This document shows, piece by piece, positions 1-6,400 of a DNA stretch of 9,917 nucleotides. The notes beneath the pieces were generated by a model. It ran no database searches. It had not been told where the DNA came from and was given only the letters and a program-made list of their open reading frames with translations. The position numbers and the translations under genes were made by a program. The stretch's first letter is position 1. Every line of letters begins with the position of its first letter. This DNA is from Thermoplasmata archaeon (GTDB lineage Archaea > Thermoplasmatota > Thermoplasmata > Thermoplasmatales > Thermoplasmataceae). The DNA lies in the NCBI GenBank assembly GCA_021797955.1, contig JAJZYV010000036.1, positions 1 to 9,917 of the forward strand, given 5' to 3'.

Positions 1-14
1 GAAAGTTCTCCCAT
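1..14 (-). CDS. Start of a third gene in the mevalonate operon (probable DUF35 protein, partial)
   Basis: Only the first four codons (M-G-E-L) lie in the window; the gene runs off the left edge. The ATG is one base past the thiolase stop codon, and GGTGGTGAG just upstream could serve as its ribosome-binding site. In archaea the gene following HMG-CoA synthase and thiolase is usually a DUF35 protein (zinc ribbon plus OB fold), which bridges the two enzymes in a complex. That identity comes from gene order alone, because no diagnostic residues are visible. Confidence 0.45.
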
Positions 15-15
15 T

Positions 16-1188
16 TTACTCACCACCTAATATATGCACTATTGAGGTTGAACCTGTTCCAGCCACGCTGTGCAGGAGACCATACTTTGCATTTTCAACC
101 TGTCTCTTACCGGCTTTTCCCATAATCTGCAGGTATCCTTCAACAAACTGCCCAACACCACTTGCTCCGTATGGAAACCCCTTTGCCTTCAAACCTCCTG
201 ATGGATTTATTGGTATTCTCCCCTTTAGACCAATATCGGAAAACACCAGATCCTTTGCCTTTCCCCTCTCTGCAAAACCAATGTCTTCCAACGCCATCAC
301 CCCGTATATACTAAAGGAATCGTGGATTTCGGCAAAGGATATATCATTAAGACCAACCTTCGCTTTTTGAAGGGCCTTCCTCGAAGCACTAACCGTGGAT
401 TTCATTGAATATAGTGAATCTCTGCTGTGGAGAGCAAAATATTCCTGAGAAATTCCACTGCCTGCTATTTTTACTCCTTCTTTCTTTTCCCTTTTTACAA
501 ATTCCTCAGACGCAAGTATTATGCTGGAGGCTCCATCACTCTGTGGTGCGCAATCCATTAGATTTAGAGGTTCTGCAACAGGTGTCGAATTTATTGCCTG
601 TTCCATTGTGATTATATTGGAAAAGTGTGCAGTTGGATTCATGGATGCATTTTTATGGTCATTAACAGAAATAGCCGCCATAACATCCTTTCCCACACCG
701 AAATCCTTCATATACTTCCTTGCAGAAAGCGCAGCCATTGCAGCTGGAGTGCCTCCGAAAAACGCTTCCCATTCCCTGTCCAATATAGATGAACTGATAT
801 CTATCATCTCGTTTCCGTAAAGTTCAGTCATTTTTTCCACACCACCAACCATGACAAGGTCATATTCACCTGATTTAATGGAAAGATAGGCTTCATATAC
901 GGCTGCTGCTCCAGATGCTGTTGATGCTTCAATTCTCAATGTTGGTACATCTTCGTCAGCAATTCCAGCATAATCTGACATTAGAGCCCCTATATTTTCC
1001 TGCCCGCTAATCATTCCTGAAAGACTGTTTCCCATGTATATTGCATCAAGATCCTTTGTTCTTATTCCTGAGCTCTCAATGGCTTTAAGGCCAGCCTCCA
1101 CAGATATCTCTCTCAACGATCTTTCCCACAATTCTCCATATTTTGATTCTCCTGTTCCAATTATAAAAACATCATTACTCAATTGCAT
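16..1188 (-). CDS. Archaeal thiolase-like protein (acetoacetyl-CoA thiolase family) lacking the usual nucleophile
   Basis: This is a 390-residue thiolase-fold protein of the archaeal/SCP2-like group, which normally condenses two acetyl-CoA to acetoacetyl-CoA in the cytoplasm as the first mevalonate step. Family landmarks are WEAFFGG (about 140-146), [10 protein letters not shown] (211-220), EIHDSF (287-292), [10 protein letters not shown] (328-337) and LLHSVAGTG (371-379). The segment that normally reads xEACASG is EASTASG here, so Thr90 replaces the nucleophilic Cys. The normal GHP is GFP, so Phe338 replaces a catalytic His. His289 and His373 remain. The ATG chosen at 1188 overlaps the HMG-CoA synthase end by 14 bp; in-frame GTG (1191) and TTG (1194) are alternative starts. 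The family call is firm. Activity as a classical thiolase is doubtful, although the position in the operon suggests a retained role. Confidence 0.9.
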   Translation of the reverse strand: MQLSNDVFIIGTGESKYGELWERSLREISVEAGLKAIESSGIRTKDLDAIYMGNSLSGMISGQENIGALMSDYAGIADEDVPTLRIEASTASGAAAVYEAYLSIKSGEYDLVMVGGVEKMTELYGNEMIDISSSILDREWEAFFGGTPAAMAALSARKYMKDFGVGKDVMAAISVNDHKNASMNPTAHFSNIITMEQAINSTPVAEPLNLMDCAPQSDGASSIILASEEFVKREKKEGVKIAGSGISQEYFALHSRDSLYSMKSTVSASRKALQKAKVGLNDISFAEIHDSFSIYGVMALEDIGFAERGKAKDLVFSDIGLKGRIPINPSGGLKAKGFPYGASGVGQFVEGYLQIMGKAGKRQVENAKYGLLHSVAGTGSTSIVHILGGE

Positions 1189-2236
1189 CACCAAATATTA
1201 TTTTCTTTTTGAATTTTGCATAAACCGCATAATCAAGCCATGTTACATCTGCAAGCATCTTCTTTATGGTCGGCGCTGATCCCCTGTCCATGTTCTTGAT
1301 TTCATCTGTAACGGTAATATCGAAGGCGTCTGACCCCGCACCCGATCCAAAAGAAACCGCTAGTATTCTGTTGCCTGGCTCCGCAATATCAAGAATTGCT
1401 GATAAGCCTGTCATCATGGAGCCTGAATATATATTGCCGATAAACGGAGTTAACAAACCTTCCTTATATTGCTTCTCCGTAAAGCCAAGTAACTTCGCAG
1501 CCCTGGTAGGGAATTTCCCGTTGGGTTGGTGGAATACAGCATAGTCATAGTCTTGGGGTTTCATTCCGACCTTTTCCATGATCATTTTTGAAGCAGATAC
1601 CGTATGCTTAAAATAAGCGGGTTCACCAGTGAAACGTTCTCCGTGCGTAGGGTATGGCTCACCTTCTCTTCTCCAGAAATCCGGGGTATCAGATGTAACA
1701 GAAAGGGTATGATTTATTTCTGCAATCACGCCTTCATTCCCAAGGATCATTGCAGTCCCCCCAGCAGAGGCTGAATATTCAAGAACATCTCCTGGAGCAC
1801 CCTGAGAGGTATCAGATCCAATCGCAAGTCCATATTTTATCATACCGGAATCAACCATCGCTTTTACATTTTGGATACCAGCAGTACCAGCTTTACATGC
1901 AAATTCATAATCTGCTGCAAACATTGGAAAATTTGCACCAATAGCAGAACTGACTATAGTTGCTGTAGGTTTTACAGCATAAGGATGGCTTTCCGATCCT
2001 ATGTATATGGCCCCTATATCTTTGGGATTTATCTTTCCCCTCTTTAATGCATTCCTTGAAGCTTCCACTGAAATAGTTGCAACATCCTCATCGGGAGCTG
2101 GCACCGATTTGCTGAGAATATATATTCCATTTTTTATGTTCTCCGGGTCTTCTCCCCATACTCTGGCTATTTCATCAGGTTTAATCCTGAACCGGGGTAT
2201 GTAAGAACCGTAACTTACAATTCCTGATTTTTTCAT
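1175..2236 (-). CDS. Hydroxymethylglutaryl-CoA synthase, archaeal type
   Basis: This enzyme condenses acetoacetyl-CoA with acetyl-CoA to give HMG-CoA, the committed carbon skeleton for archaeal isoprenoid lipids. The product has 353 residues, the usual length for the archaeal enzyme. The catalytic residues all appear present: Glu58 in SVEASRNAL, the acyl-accepting Cys114 in [10 protein letters not shown], and His236 in [21 protein letters not shown] and [11 protein letters not shown] are further family motifs. The ATG at 2236 is preferred over an upstream TTG (2248) because GGGAGA lies a few bases before it. The 3' end overlaps the thiolase start, so the two are translationally coupled and probably form one complex. 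In contrast to the thiolase, nothing in this gene looks degraded. Confidence 0.95.
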   Translation of the reverse strand: MKKSGIVSYGSYIPRFRIKPDEIARVWGEDPENIKNGIYILSKSVPAPDEDVATISVEASRNALKRGKINPKDIGAIYIGSESHPYAVKPTATIVSSAIGANFPMFAADYEFACKAGTAGIQNVKAMVDSGMIKYGLAIGSDTSQGAPGDVLEYSASAGGTAMILGNEGVIAEINHTLSVTSDTPDFWRREGEPYPTHGERFTGEPAYFKHTVSASKMIMEKVGMKPQDYDYAVFHQPNGKFPTRAAKLLGFTEKQYKEGLLTPFIGNIYSGSMMTGLSAILDIAEPGNRILAVSFGSGAGSDAFDITVTDEIKNMDRGSAPTIKKMLADVTWLDYAVYAKFKKKIIFGDAIE

Positions 2237-2403
2237 AGTTTCTCCCAAGATATTTTTGATATTTAAAAATTGCTGAATCTCTATTCGGCAATTGTCGAAC
2301 TATGTCTAATTAATAATCAATTGACTAAGTCTCTGTAAAATGATTTGGATGCAATAGTGTTATTATAATAGTAACAATATCTAATAACCAAAAAGGTGAA
2401 AAA
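2237..2403. promoter_or_regulatory. Divergent promoter region between HMG-CoA synthase and the winged-helix gene
   Basis: This A+T-rich spacer separates two divergent genes. For the plus-strand gene, TATTATAATA (2361-2370) is a TATA-like element about 26 bases before a plausible start near 2391, followed by the ribosome-binding site AGGTGA (2394-2399). For the minus-strand gene, TTTTTAAATA read from about 2269 downward is the best TATA candidate, and an A+T run near 2308-2318 is an alternative. A 16-bp imperfect palindrome lies between (see its own entry), and a 9-bp dyad GACTAAGTC sits at 2323-2331. Transcription starts are inferred from spacing only. Confidence 0.4.
2284..2299. repeat. 16-bp imperfect palindrome, possible operator
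   Basis: TTCGGCAATTGTCGAA matches its own reverse complement at 14 of 16 positions; only one symmetric pair (G opposite T) breaks it. It lies about 50 bases before the HMG-CoA synthase start, immediately upstream of that gene's TATA candidate, where a dimeric regulator could bind. Which protein would bind it is unknown; the adjacent winged-helix protein is one possibility. Confidence 0.35.
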
Positions 2404-2619
2404 ATGGAGGAACTATCTCCAAATGCAAAAAAGGTTTATGATGCCCTGAAGAAAGTTGGCGCTATATCAGATGACAAATTAAAGACTGCAGATGATATCA
2501 TGAAAGCAGCAGGGGTTGGAAAAGCCATAGTGAGCGCTGCACTTCAGGAGCTTACAAACAAGGGTATGGTTAAGAGAATCGCAAGGCAAAAGAGTGCCGG
2601 TTATTTTGTGACTAAATGA
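2404..2619 (+). CDS. Small winged-helix DNA-binding protein
   Basis: This 71-residue basic protein fills a single winged helix-turn-helix domain. A first helix (SPNAKKVYDALKKVG) leads to the turn around KTADDIMKAAG, then a likely recognition helix (KAIVSAALQELTNKG), and then a two-strand wing (MVKRIARQKSAGYFVTK). There is no extra effector or dimerisation domain. It could be a local transcription regulator or an abundant chromatin-associated protein, and sequence alone does not decide between them. The start is supported by AGGTGA four bases before the ATG. It is divergent from the mevalonate genes and 53 bp before the DUF373 gene, which has its own promoter candidate. Confidence 0.85.
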   Translation: MEELSPNAKKVYDALKKVGAISDDKLKTADDIMKAAGVGKAIVSAALQELTNKGMVKRIARQKSAGYFVTK

Positions 2620-2632
2620 TTAAATAACTACC

Positions 2633-2672
2633 AAAATTTAATTATCCCGTTACTCATATTAATCAATAGAAT
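2633..2672 (+). promoter_or_regulatory. Probable promoter for a leaderless transcript of the DUF373 gene
   Basis: AATTTAATTA near 2635-2644 resembles an archaeal TATA box and lies about 28-38 bases before the ATG at 2673. No Shine-Dalgarno sequence precedes that ATG. This spacing would place the transcript start at or within a few bases of the start codon, the usual leaderless arrangement in many archaea. This is inferred from spacing only. Confidence 0.35.
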
Positions 2673-3800
2673 ATGGTAAGCATCATCATCAATGTAGACC
2701 GGGACAACGACTTCGGAGAGAAGGTGGGAATTAAAGGGCCCATCGTAGGCTATACTGAATGTTATAATGCTGCTGTAAAACTTATTTCTGTAGATCCTGA
2801 AGATTCAGATGCAAATGCTCTTTTTGGGGCTCTTAAGCACTATGATGAATTGCAGGCAAAGGGTGAAGAGATTGAAATCTGTACCATTACCGGGGATAAT
2901 GATGTCGGACCAAAATCTGATGAAATCATTAGTAGTCAGCTGGATCAGGTGCTAAAAGAAAAGATCTACCAGAGTGCAATCCTTATTTCAGATGGTGCTG
3001 AGGATGATTACATCATGCCCCTAATACTTTCAAGGATACCGGTGAGGTATGTTAAGCACATTATCGTGAGGCACAACCAGAACATAGAATCTCTATATTA
3101 TTACGTAGTTAAGGCACTAAAGGATAAGAAACTGGTAAGCAAATTCATCATTCCAATAGGTCTATTGCTTCTAACTTACGGTCTTGTTGAACTTGGAGCA
3201 GCTATTTATTTAACCGCTGTTGGAGCAGCAGCAGGATTGAACCCATCCTACTACGCAGGAGCCATAGTTGCTGTTGTCATCGGTGCATATTTCGTTGAAA
3301 GGGGCTTTGATCTAAGAACTGTATTATCAGAAATGTTTGACGATATCAAGAAATACTCTGAAGAGGCAAGGATACTTTTCATTTCATATCTGGTTTCCAT
3401 AGGAATAGTTCTCGTGGGAATTGCATCTTCATATGTTTCCATTACCAGATCCATTGGTGTGCCTTTCGATAAATTCTTGGAATTTCTTGCATACTTCAGC
3501 TGGTGGATATATGGTGCAGTGTTTACAAGGGAAGTGCTGCGGGCGGTGGATATGTATCTTGGAGAACAGAGCGACATTCAGAGGATCTGGTATGGATTAA
3601 CATTCACGCTTGCTGCAGAATTTATTGTCTACGGATTGCTCAATTATATTAGATATGTTCTAAGCTACGTGACTATCTCAACAGCATTTGATGGAGTGGT
3701 ATTCATGATTATGGGGATAGCCGTTGCAATAATAAGTGCTCTAGTTCACAGGCACTTTTCCAAAATCATGGGTTTAGGGCACTCTATGCGCGATCAATGA
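2673..3800 (+). CDS. DUF373 family integral membrane protein
   Basis: This 375-residue protein matches the archaeal DUF373 family, whose function I do not know. Residues 1 to about 150 form a soluble alpha/beta-like domain. It carries the family's opening motif, here NVDRDNDFGEKVGIKGPIVG, and later motifs TGDNDVG (74-80) and LISDGAEDDY (104-113). The acidic residues in these motifs suggest a metal or ligand site, but that is inference. Six hydrophobic segments follow at roughly 157-185, 193-210, 233-255, 267-290, 305-330 and 337-358, so the C-terminal half is a membrane domain. The length is typical of the family. Its stop codon overlaps the mptE start by 4 bp (ATGA), so the two proteins are made together, which hints at a functional connection. 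Confidence 0.9.
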   Translation: MVSIIINVDRDNDFGEKVGIKGPIVGYTECYNAAVKLISVDPEDSDANALFGALKHYDELQAKGEEIEICTITGDNDVGPKSDEIISSQLDQVLKEKIYQSAILISDGAEDDYIMPLILSRIPVRYVKHIIVRHNQNIESLYYYVVKALKDKKLVSKFIIPIGLLLLTYGLVELGAAIYLTAVGAAAGLNPSYYAGAIVAVVIGAYFVERGFDLRTVLSEMFDDIKKYSEEARILFISYLVSIGIVLVGIASSYVSITRSIGVPFDKFLEFLAYFSWWIYGAVFTREVLRAVDMYLGEQSDIQRIWYGLTFTLAAEFIVYGLLNYIRYVLSYVTISTAFDGVVFMIMGIAVAIISALVHRHFSKIMGLGHSMRDQ

Positions 3801-4429
3801 CACTTTCATACGAAGAAATTTGTAATTTACTTGGATTAGACAGGAATAAAGACAAGGAGGCAGCAGATTATATTCTAAATATACCTAACCATGGTAATTC
3901 GCTCCTTAACATCCTAAGATCACATTCGGGGAAGGAATTTTTTGTTATAGGAAACGGACCTCCGGTGCATGATCTATCGTCAATATATGGCAAGGGCATC
4001 ATAGTCGTCGCGGATTCAGCTATCTGGAAAATTAAAAGACCATATGTGCCTGAAATTATAGTAACAGACCTTGATGGTGACACAGATAGAATTCTGGAAT
4101 TATCAGATTCTGGGTCAATAGTGTTTGTGCATGCTCATGGTGACAACATGCAAAAAATCAAGGAAATAGCTAAGAATTTTAAAGGCCACTTTATACCAAC
4201 CAACCAGATCCCAGAATACCCGGGGAACTTTGGCGGTTTTACGGATGGAGATAGAGCAGCGTACATTTCGGATTATCTTGGGGCTTCTAAAATTGTTCTG
4301 GTAGATTTTGATTTTTCTATCCAACATGGAAAGCCCTGGAACGAAAGGAAGCAGATCAAACTAAACATTGCAAAGAGGCTGCTTGAAGAGCTAGGTGAAG
4401 AAAACCGACAAAAGCTAATTGGATTATGA
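3797..4429 (+). CDS. mptE: 6-hydroxymethyl-7,8-dihydropterin pyrophosphokinase, MptE-like
   Basis: This 210-residue protein has the pattern of the archaeal MptE/DUF115 Rossmann-like family, the archaeal counterpart of FolK. MptE transfers pyrophosphate from ATP to 6-hydroxymethyl-7,8-dihydropterin on the way to tetrahydromethanopterin or folate-type cofactors. Visible motifs are IGNGPP (51-56), VADSA (71-75), IIVTDLDGD (87-95), HAHGDN (112-117) and NFGGFTDGDRA (144-154). The Asp-rich motifs are likely Mg-ATP and pterin ligands. It is translationally coupled to the DUF373 gene through an ATGA overlap, and its last 6 bp overlap the tail of the convergent comB-like gene. In a non-methanogen the product most likely feeds a one-carbon carrier, but which pterin is not visible here. 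Confidence 0.88.
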   Translation: MTLSYEEICNLLGLDRNKDKEAADYILNIPNHGNSLLNILRSHSGKEFFVIGNGPPVHDLSSIYGKGIIVVADSAIWKIKRPYVPEIIVTDLDGDTDRILELSDSGSIVFVHAHGDNMQKIKEIAKNFKGHFIPTNQIPEYPGNFGGFTDGDRAAYISDYLGASKIVLVDFDFSIQHGKPWNERKQIKLNIAKRLLEELGEENRQKLIGL

Positions 4430-5089
4430 TTTCTTAACTATCTTTCCTCTGTCGTATTTACACGAGAAATCGAGAAGATCATGGGAGAGACTTAGGGAAA
4501 TGTCACGCCTGCCCCCGATCATTATTAATCTTTTTGTTCCTCTTCCTCTTCTAACCCGGTTTATGATTTTCTCTATATCGTATTGCTCTCCAAGCAAACT
4601 CATTCTCAAAGCTTCTCCAAACGCAATATCTTCATCAGCAGATCCATCGGGCCTTCCGGATAAAACTATCTGAACTTCCTCAAAATCTCTAAGTACTTCC
4701 AGGGTTGCACTCATATTTATAAACGAAGCAATGAATACTTCTCCGGTATCCTGAATCTTTCTCAAAACCTTTGTACCATTTGTGGAAGTGATGATGGCAA
4801 CTTTCCCATTAAAATCATATTTTGAAACATCATAGGGTGAATTATTTAAATCAAATCCGCGGACCTTAATTCCATATTTCTCACCCACAGTAACTGAATT
4901 TTTCATGCTTGAAGCAACTGATCTTGCCTCTGTTGCAGTTAAGGCAGGTATTACATACTTTGCCCCTGAATTAAGAATTAGAGGTATGGTTGTTGTTGAT
5001 CTATAAATGTCCACCAAAACTTTGGGGCACTTCGGATAAACACCAGTTCTTCTTCCCTCAACTATACTAACCTTCATTTTTTTGTCCAT
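4424..5089 (-). CDS. ComB-like 2-phosphosulfolactate phosphatase family protein
   Basis: This 221-residue protein resembles ComB, a Mg-dependent phosphatase that hydrolyses 2-phosphosulfolactate in methanogen coenzyme M synthesis. Family motifs are VDIYRSTTTI (26-35; VLRATTTI-like in relatives), GEKYGIKVRGFDLNNSP (69-85), TSTNGTKVL (101-109) and the acidic segment SGRPDGSADEDIAFGEAL (144-161). Homologues occur widely in organisms that do not make coenzyme M, so the substrate here is uncertain. The ATG at 5089 has no Shine-Dalgarno sequence but lies about 26 bases from a TATA-like run, so the transcript is probably leaderless. An internal ATG at 5077 is an alternative start. The gene is divergent from rpl11 and overlaps mptE tail to tail. 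Confidence 0.85.
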   Translation of the reverse strand: MDKKMKVSIVEGRRTGVYPKCPKVLVDIYRSTTTIPLILNSGAKYVIPALTATEARSVASSMKNSVTVGEKYGIKVRGFDLNNSPYDVSKYDFNGKVAIITSTNGTKVLRKIQDTGEVFIASFINMSATLEVLRDFEEVQIVLSGRPDGSADEDIAFGEALRMSLLGEQYDIEKIINRVRRGRGTKRLIMIGGRRDISLSLSHDLLDFSCKYDRGKIVKKS

Positions 5090-5146
5090 GGTATATTTTC
5101 AGGAAAGTATTAAAATAAATCCAGCATCACGGAACAGGTAAAGATT
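5090..5146. promoter_or_regulatory. Compact divergent promoter for comB-like gene and rpl11
   Basis: Only 57 bp separate two divergent starts. The A+T run TATTAAAATAAAT (about 5108-5120) reads as a TATA-like element in both directions. On the plus strand it is preceded by GGAAAG, a possible BRE, and would start transcription near 5135-5140, just around the weak ribosome-binding site AGGTAAAG before the rpl11 ATG. On the minus strand the same run is about 26 bases from the comB-like ATG, giving a leaderless transcript. Shared use of one element is an inference. Confidence 0.4.
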
Positions 5147-5620
5147 ATGGCACAGGAAGTTAAAACCATGGTAGAAGGAGGCAAGGCCACCAGCGGTCCA
5201 CCACTAGGTCCCGCACTTGGTCCACTAGGTCTCAATTTGGGGCAGATTATAAAGGAAATTAATGAGAAAACAAAGGATTTTCAGGGCATGCAAGTTCCAA
5301 TAACTGTTACAGTAACAGATCCAGCAAAAAAAACATATGAAATAAAAGTTGGAATTCCACCAACCTCTGCTCTATTGAAGAAAGAACTAGGTATTGAAAA
5401 GGGATCTGGAAAGAGAAAGGAAACTGTTGTTGCCAACGCAACACTTGAGTCCATAACAAAAGTAGCAAAATCAAAGATGGACTCAATGATGTCTAACGAC
5501 TTGAAGGGAGCAGTTCTTGAAGTTCTCGGAACCTGTTTCAGTCTGGGGATCAACGTTGAAGGCAAAACAGCAAAAGAAATTCAGGATGAAATTATCAAGG
5601 GAGAGATCAAGGTATCCTGA
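5147..5620 (+). CDS. rpl11: 50S ribosomal protein L11 (uL11)
   Basis: This 157-residue protein is archaeal uL11, which binds the GTPase-associated centre of 23S rRNA and, with the P0/P1 stalk, supports factor-driven GTP hydrolysis. The N-terminal domain carries the signature GPPLGPALGPLGLN (17-30) and the strand segment PITVTVTD. The C-terminal RNA-binding domain includes the KRKETV segment, LGTCFSLGINVEGKTAKEI and a lysine-rich end. Length and order agree with archaeal homologues. It heads the L11-L1-L10-L12 cluster, but 129 bp with a separate promoter candidate lie before rpl1, so it may be transcribed partly on its own. Confidence 0.98.
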   Translation: MAQEVKTMVEGGKATSGPPLGPALGPLGLNLGQIIKEINEKTKDFQGMQVPITVTVTDPAKKTYEIKVGIPPTSALLKKELGIEKGSGKRKETVVANATLESITKVAKSKMDSMMSNDLKGAVLEVLGTCFSLGINVEGKTAKEIQDEIIKGEIKVS

Positions 5621-5645
5621 TCATACAAAAAGGTTTTTAATAGAT

Positions 5646-5662
5646 TGCCAATGCAGTTGGCA
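5646..5662 (+). other. Hairpin in the rpl11-rpl1 spacer
   Basis: TGCCAA and TTGGCA form a perfect 6-bp stem around the 5-base loop TGCAG. It begins 26 bases after the rpl11 stop and follows a short T5 run (5634-5638). It could be a 3'-end stabilising or termination structure for rpl11, or a regulatory element if the cluster is read through. No long T-run follows it. Confidence 0.35.
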
Positions 5663-5680
5663 CTCGCATCCTATTGTCCA

Positions 5681-5698
5681 CCTTTTATATATAAAAGG
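5681..5698 (+). promoter_or_regulatory. Perfect 18-bp palindrome containing a TATA box, likely rpl1 operon promoter
   Basis: CCTTTTATATATAAAAGG is identical to its reverse complement and contains a strong archaeal TATA box. Transcription starting about 25 bases downstream would give a leader of roughly 35 bases before the rpl1 ATG. That leader would contain the next hairpin and the ribosome-binding site. Because the box is symmetric, its direction must be set by flanking BRE and initiator bases. Confidence 0.5.
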
Positions 5699-5726
5699 GT
5701 GAAAAATGGATCAGAGCCCGCTAAGA

Positions 5727-5744
5727 CTGCAATTTGCAGGAGGG
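5727..5744 (+). promoter_or_regulatory. Hairpin abutting the rpl1 Shine-Dalgarno sequence
   Basis: CTGCAA and TTGCAG flank a single base (5727-5739), allowing about 5 bp of stem. The last G of the stem begins GGAGGG (5739-5744), an excellent Shine-Dalgarno sequence five bases before the rpl1 ATG at 5750. In archaea, ribosomal protein L1 is known to repress its own operon by binding mRNA that mimics its rRNA site. This position would suit such control, but I cannot confirm an L1 recognition motif. Confidence 0.35.
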
Positions 5745-5749
5745 ATTAA

Positions 5750-6400
5750 ATGGCAGGAAAACTTGAAGATAAAATAAAGGAAGCTAAGGCAAACGGAAAG
5801 GAAAGAAAATTCCTTGAGAGTTTAGAATTGGCCATAAACCTGAAGGATCTGGATCTATCAAATCCTAAAAACAGGATTAATGATGAGGTCGTTTTACCTA
5901 AGGGAAGAGGTCGTGAATATAAGGTTGCAATATTTGCAAGCGAAGAAATGAGACAAAAGGTAAAGGGGGCAATTGATATTTCATACGGGCCAGAGGATCT
6001 CTCAAAGTTCGCTGACAATAAGAAGGATTTTAAAAAGATTGTAAACCAGGTAGAATATTTCATAGCAGAATCAAATTTAATGGCTACTATAGGAAAATCT
6101 CTGGGTCAGGTATTGGGTCCCAGGGGAAAGATACCAAGACCGGTTCCACCGGGGCAGGATCCTAGTTCCATGATTGGTGTTCTTAAGAGAACAGTAAGGG
6201 TCAGAACAAGAGACAAAAAAACTTTCCATGTGCCAGTTGGGACAAGAGCAATGCCTGAAGAAGATGTTGGGGCCAACATTAGAGAAGTATTTAAGAGAAT
6301 CATAGGGAAACTTGAAAAAGGAAGTTCAAATATTGATTCAATTTATATCAAAACGACAATGGGAAAAGCAGTAAAACTGGATTTGGGTGATTTGAATTGA
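5750..6400 (+). CDS. rpl1: 50S ribosomal protein L1 (uL1)
   Basis: This 216-residue protein is archaeal uL1, which forms the mobile L1 stalk that handles deacylated tRNA at the E site. The family segment LGPRGKIPRPVPPG is present, as are VVLPKGRGREYKVAIFA in the N-terminal domain and a C-terminal KTTMGKAVKLDLGDL. A strong GGAGGG ribosome-binding site fixes the start. The gene ends in a 4-bp TTGA overlap with rpl10, so the two are translationally coupled. Archaeal L1 often represses the mRNA of this operon, and the upstream hairpin is a possible target. Confidence 0.98.
   Translation: MAGKLEDKIKEAKANGKERKFLESLELAINLKDLDLSNPKNRINDEVVLPKGRGREYKVAIFASEEMRQKVKGAIDISYGPEDLSKFADNKKDFKKIVNQVEYFIAESNLMATIGKSLGQVLGPRGKIPRPVPPGQDPSSMIGVLKRTVRVRTRDKKTFHVPVGTRAMPEEDVGANIREVFKRIIGKLEKGSSNIDSIYIKTTMGKAVKLDLGDLN

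Noticed and set aside
405..820. Plus-strand open frames within the thiolase gene
   Set aside because: They lie wholly opposite a conserved enzyme gene, have no family features and no ribosome-binding site.
3251..3577. Minus-strand 108-codon frame opposite the DUF373 gene
   Set aside because: It mirrors the codon pattern of the membrane-domain coding sequence and shows no domain of its own.
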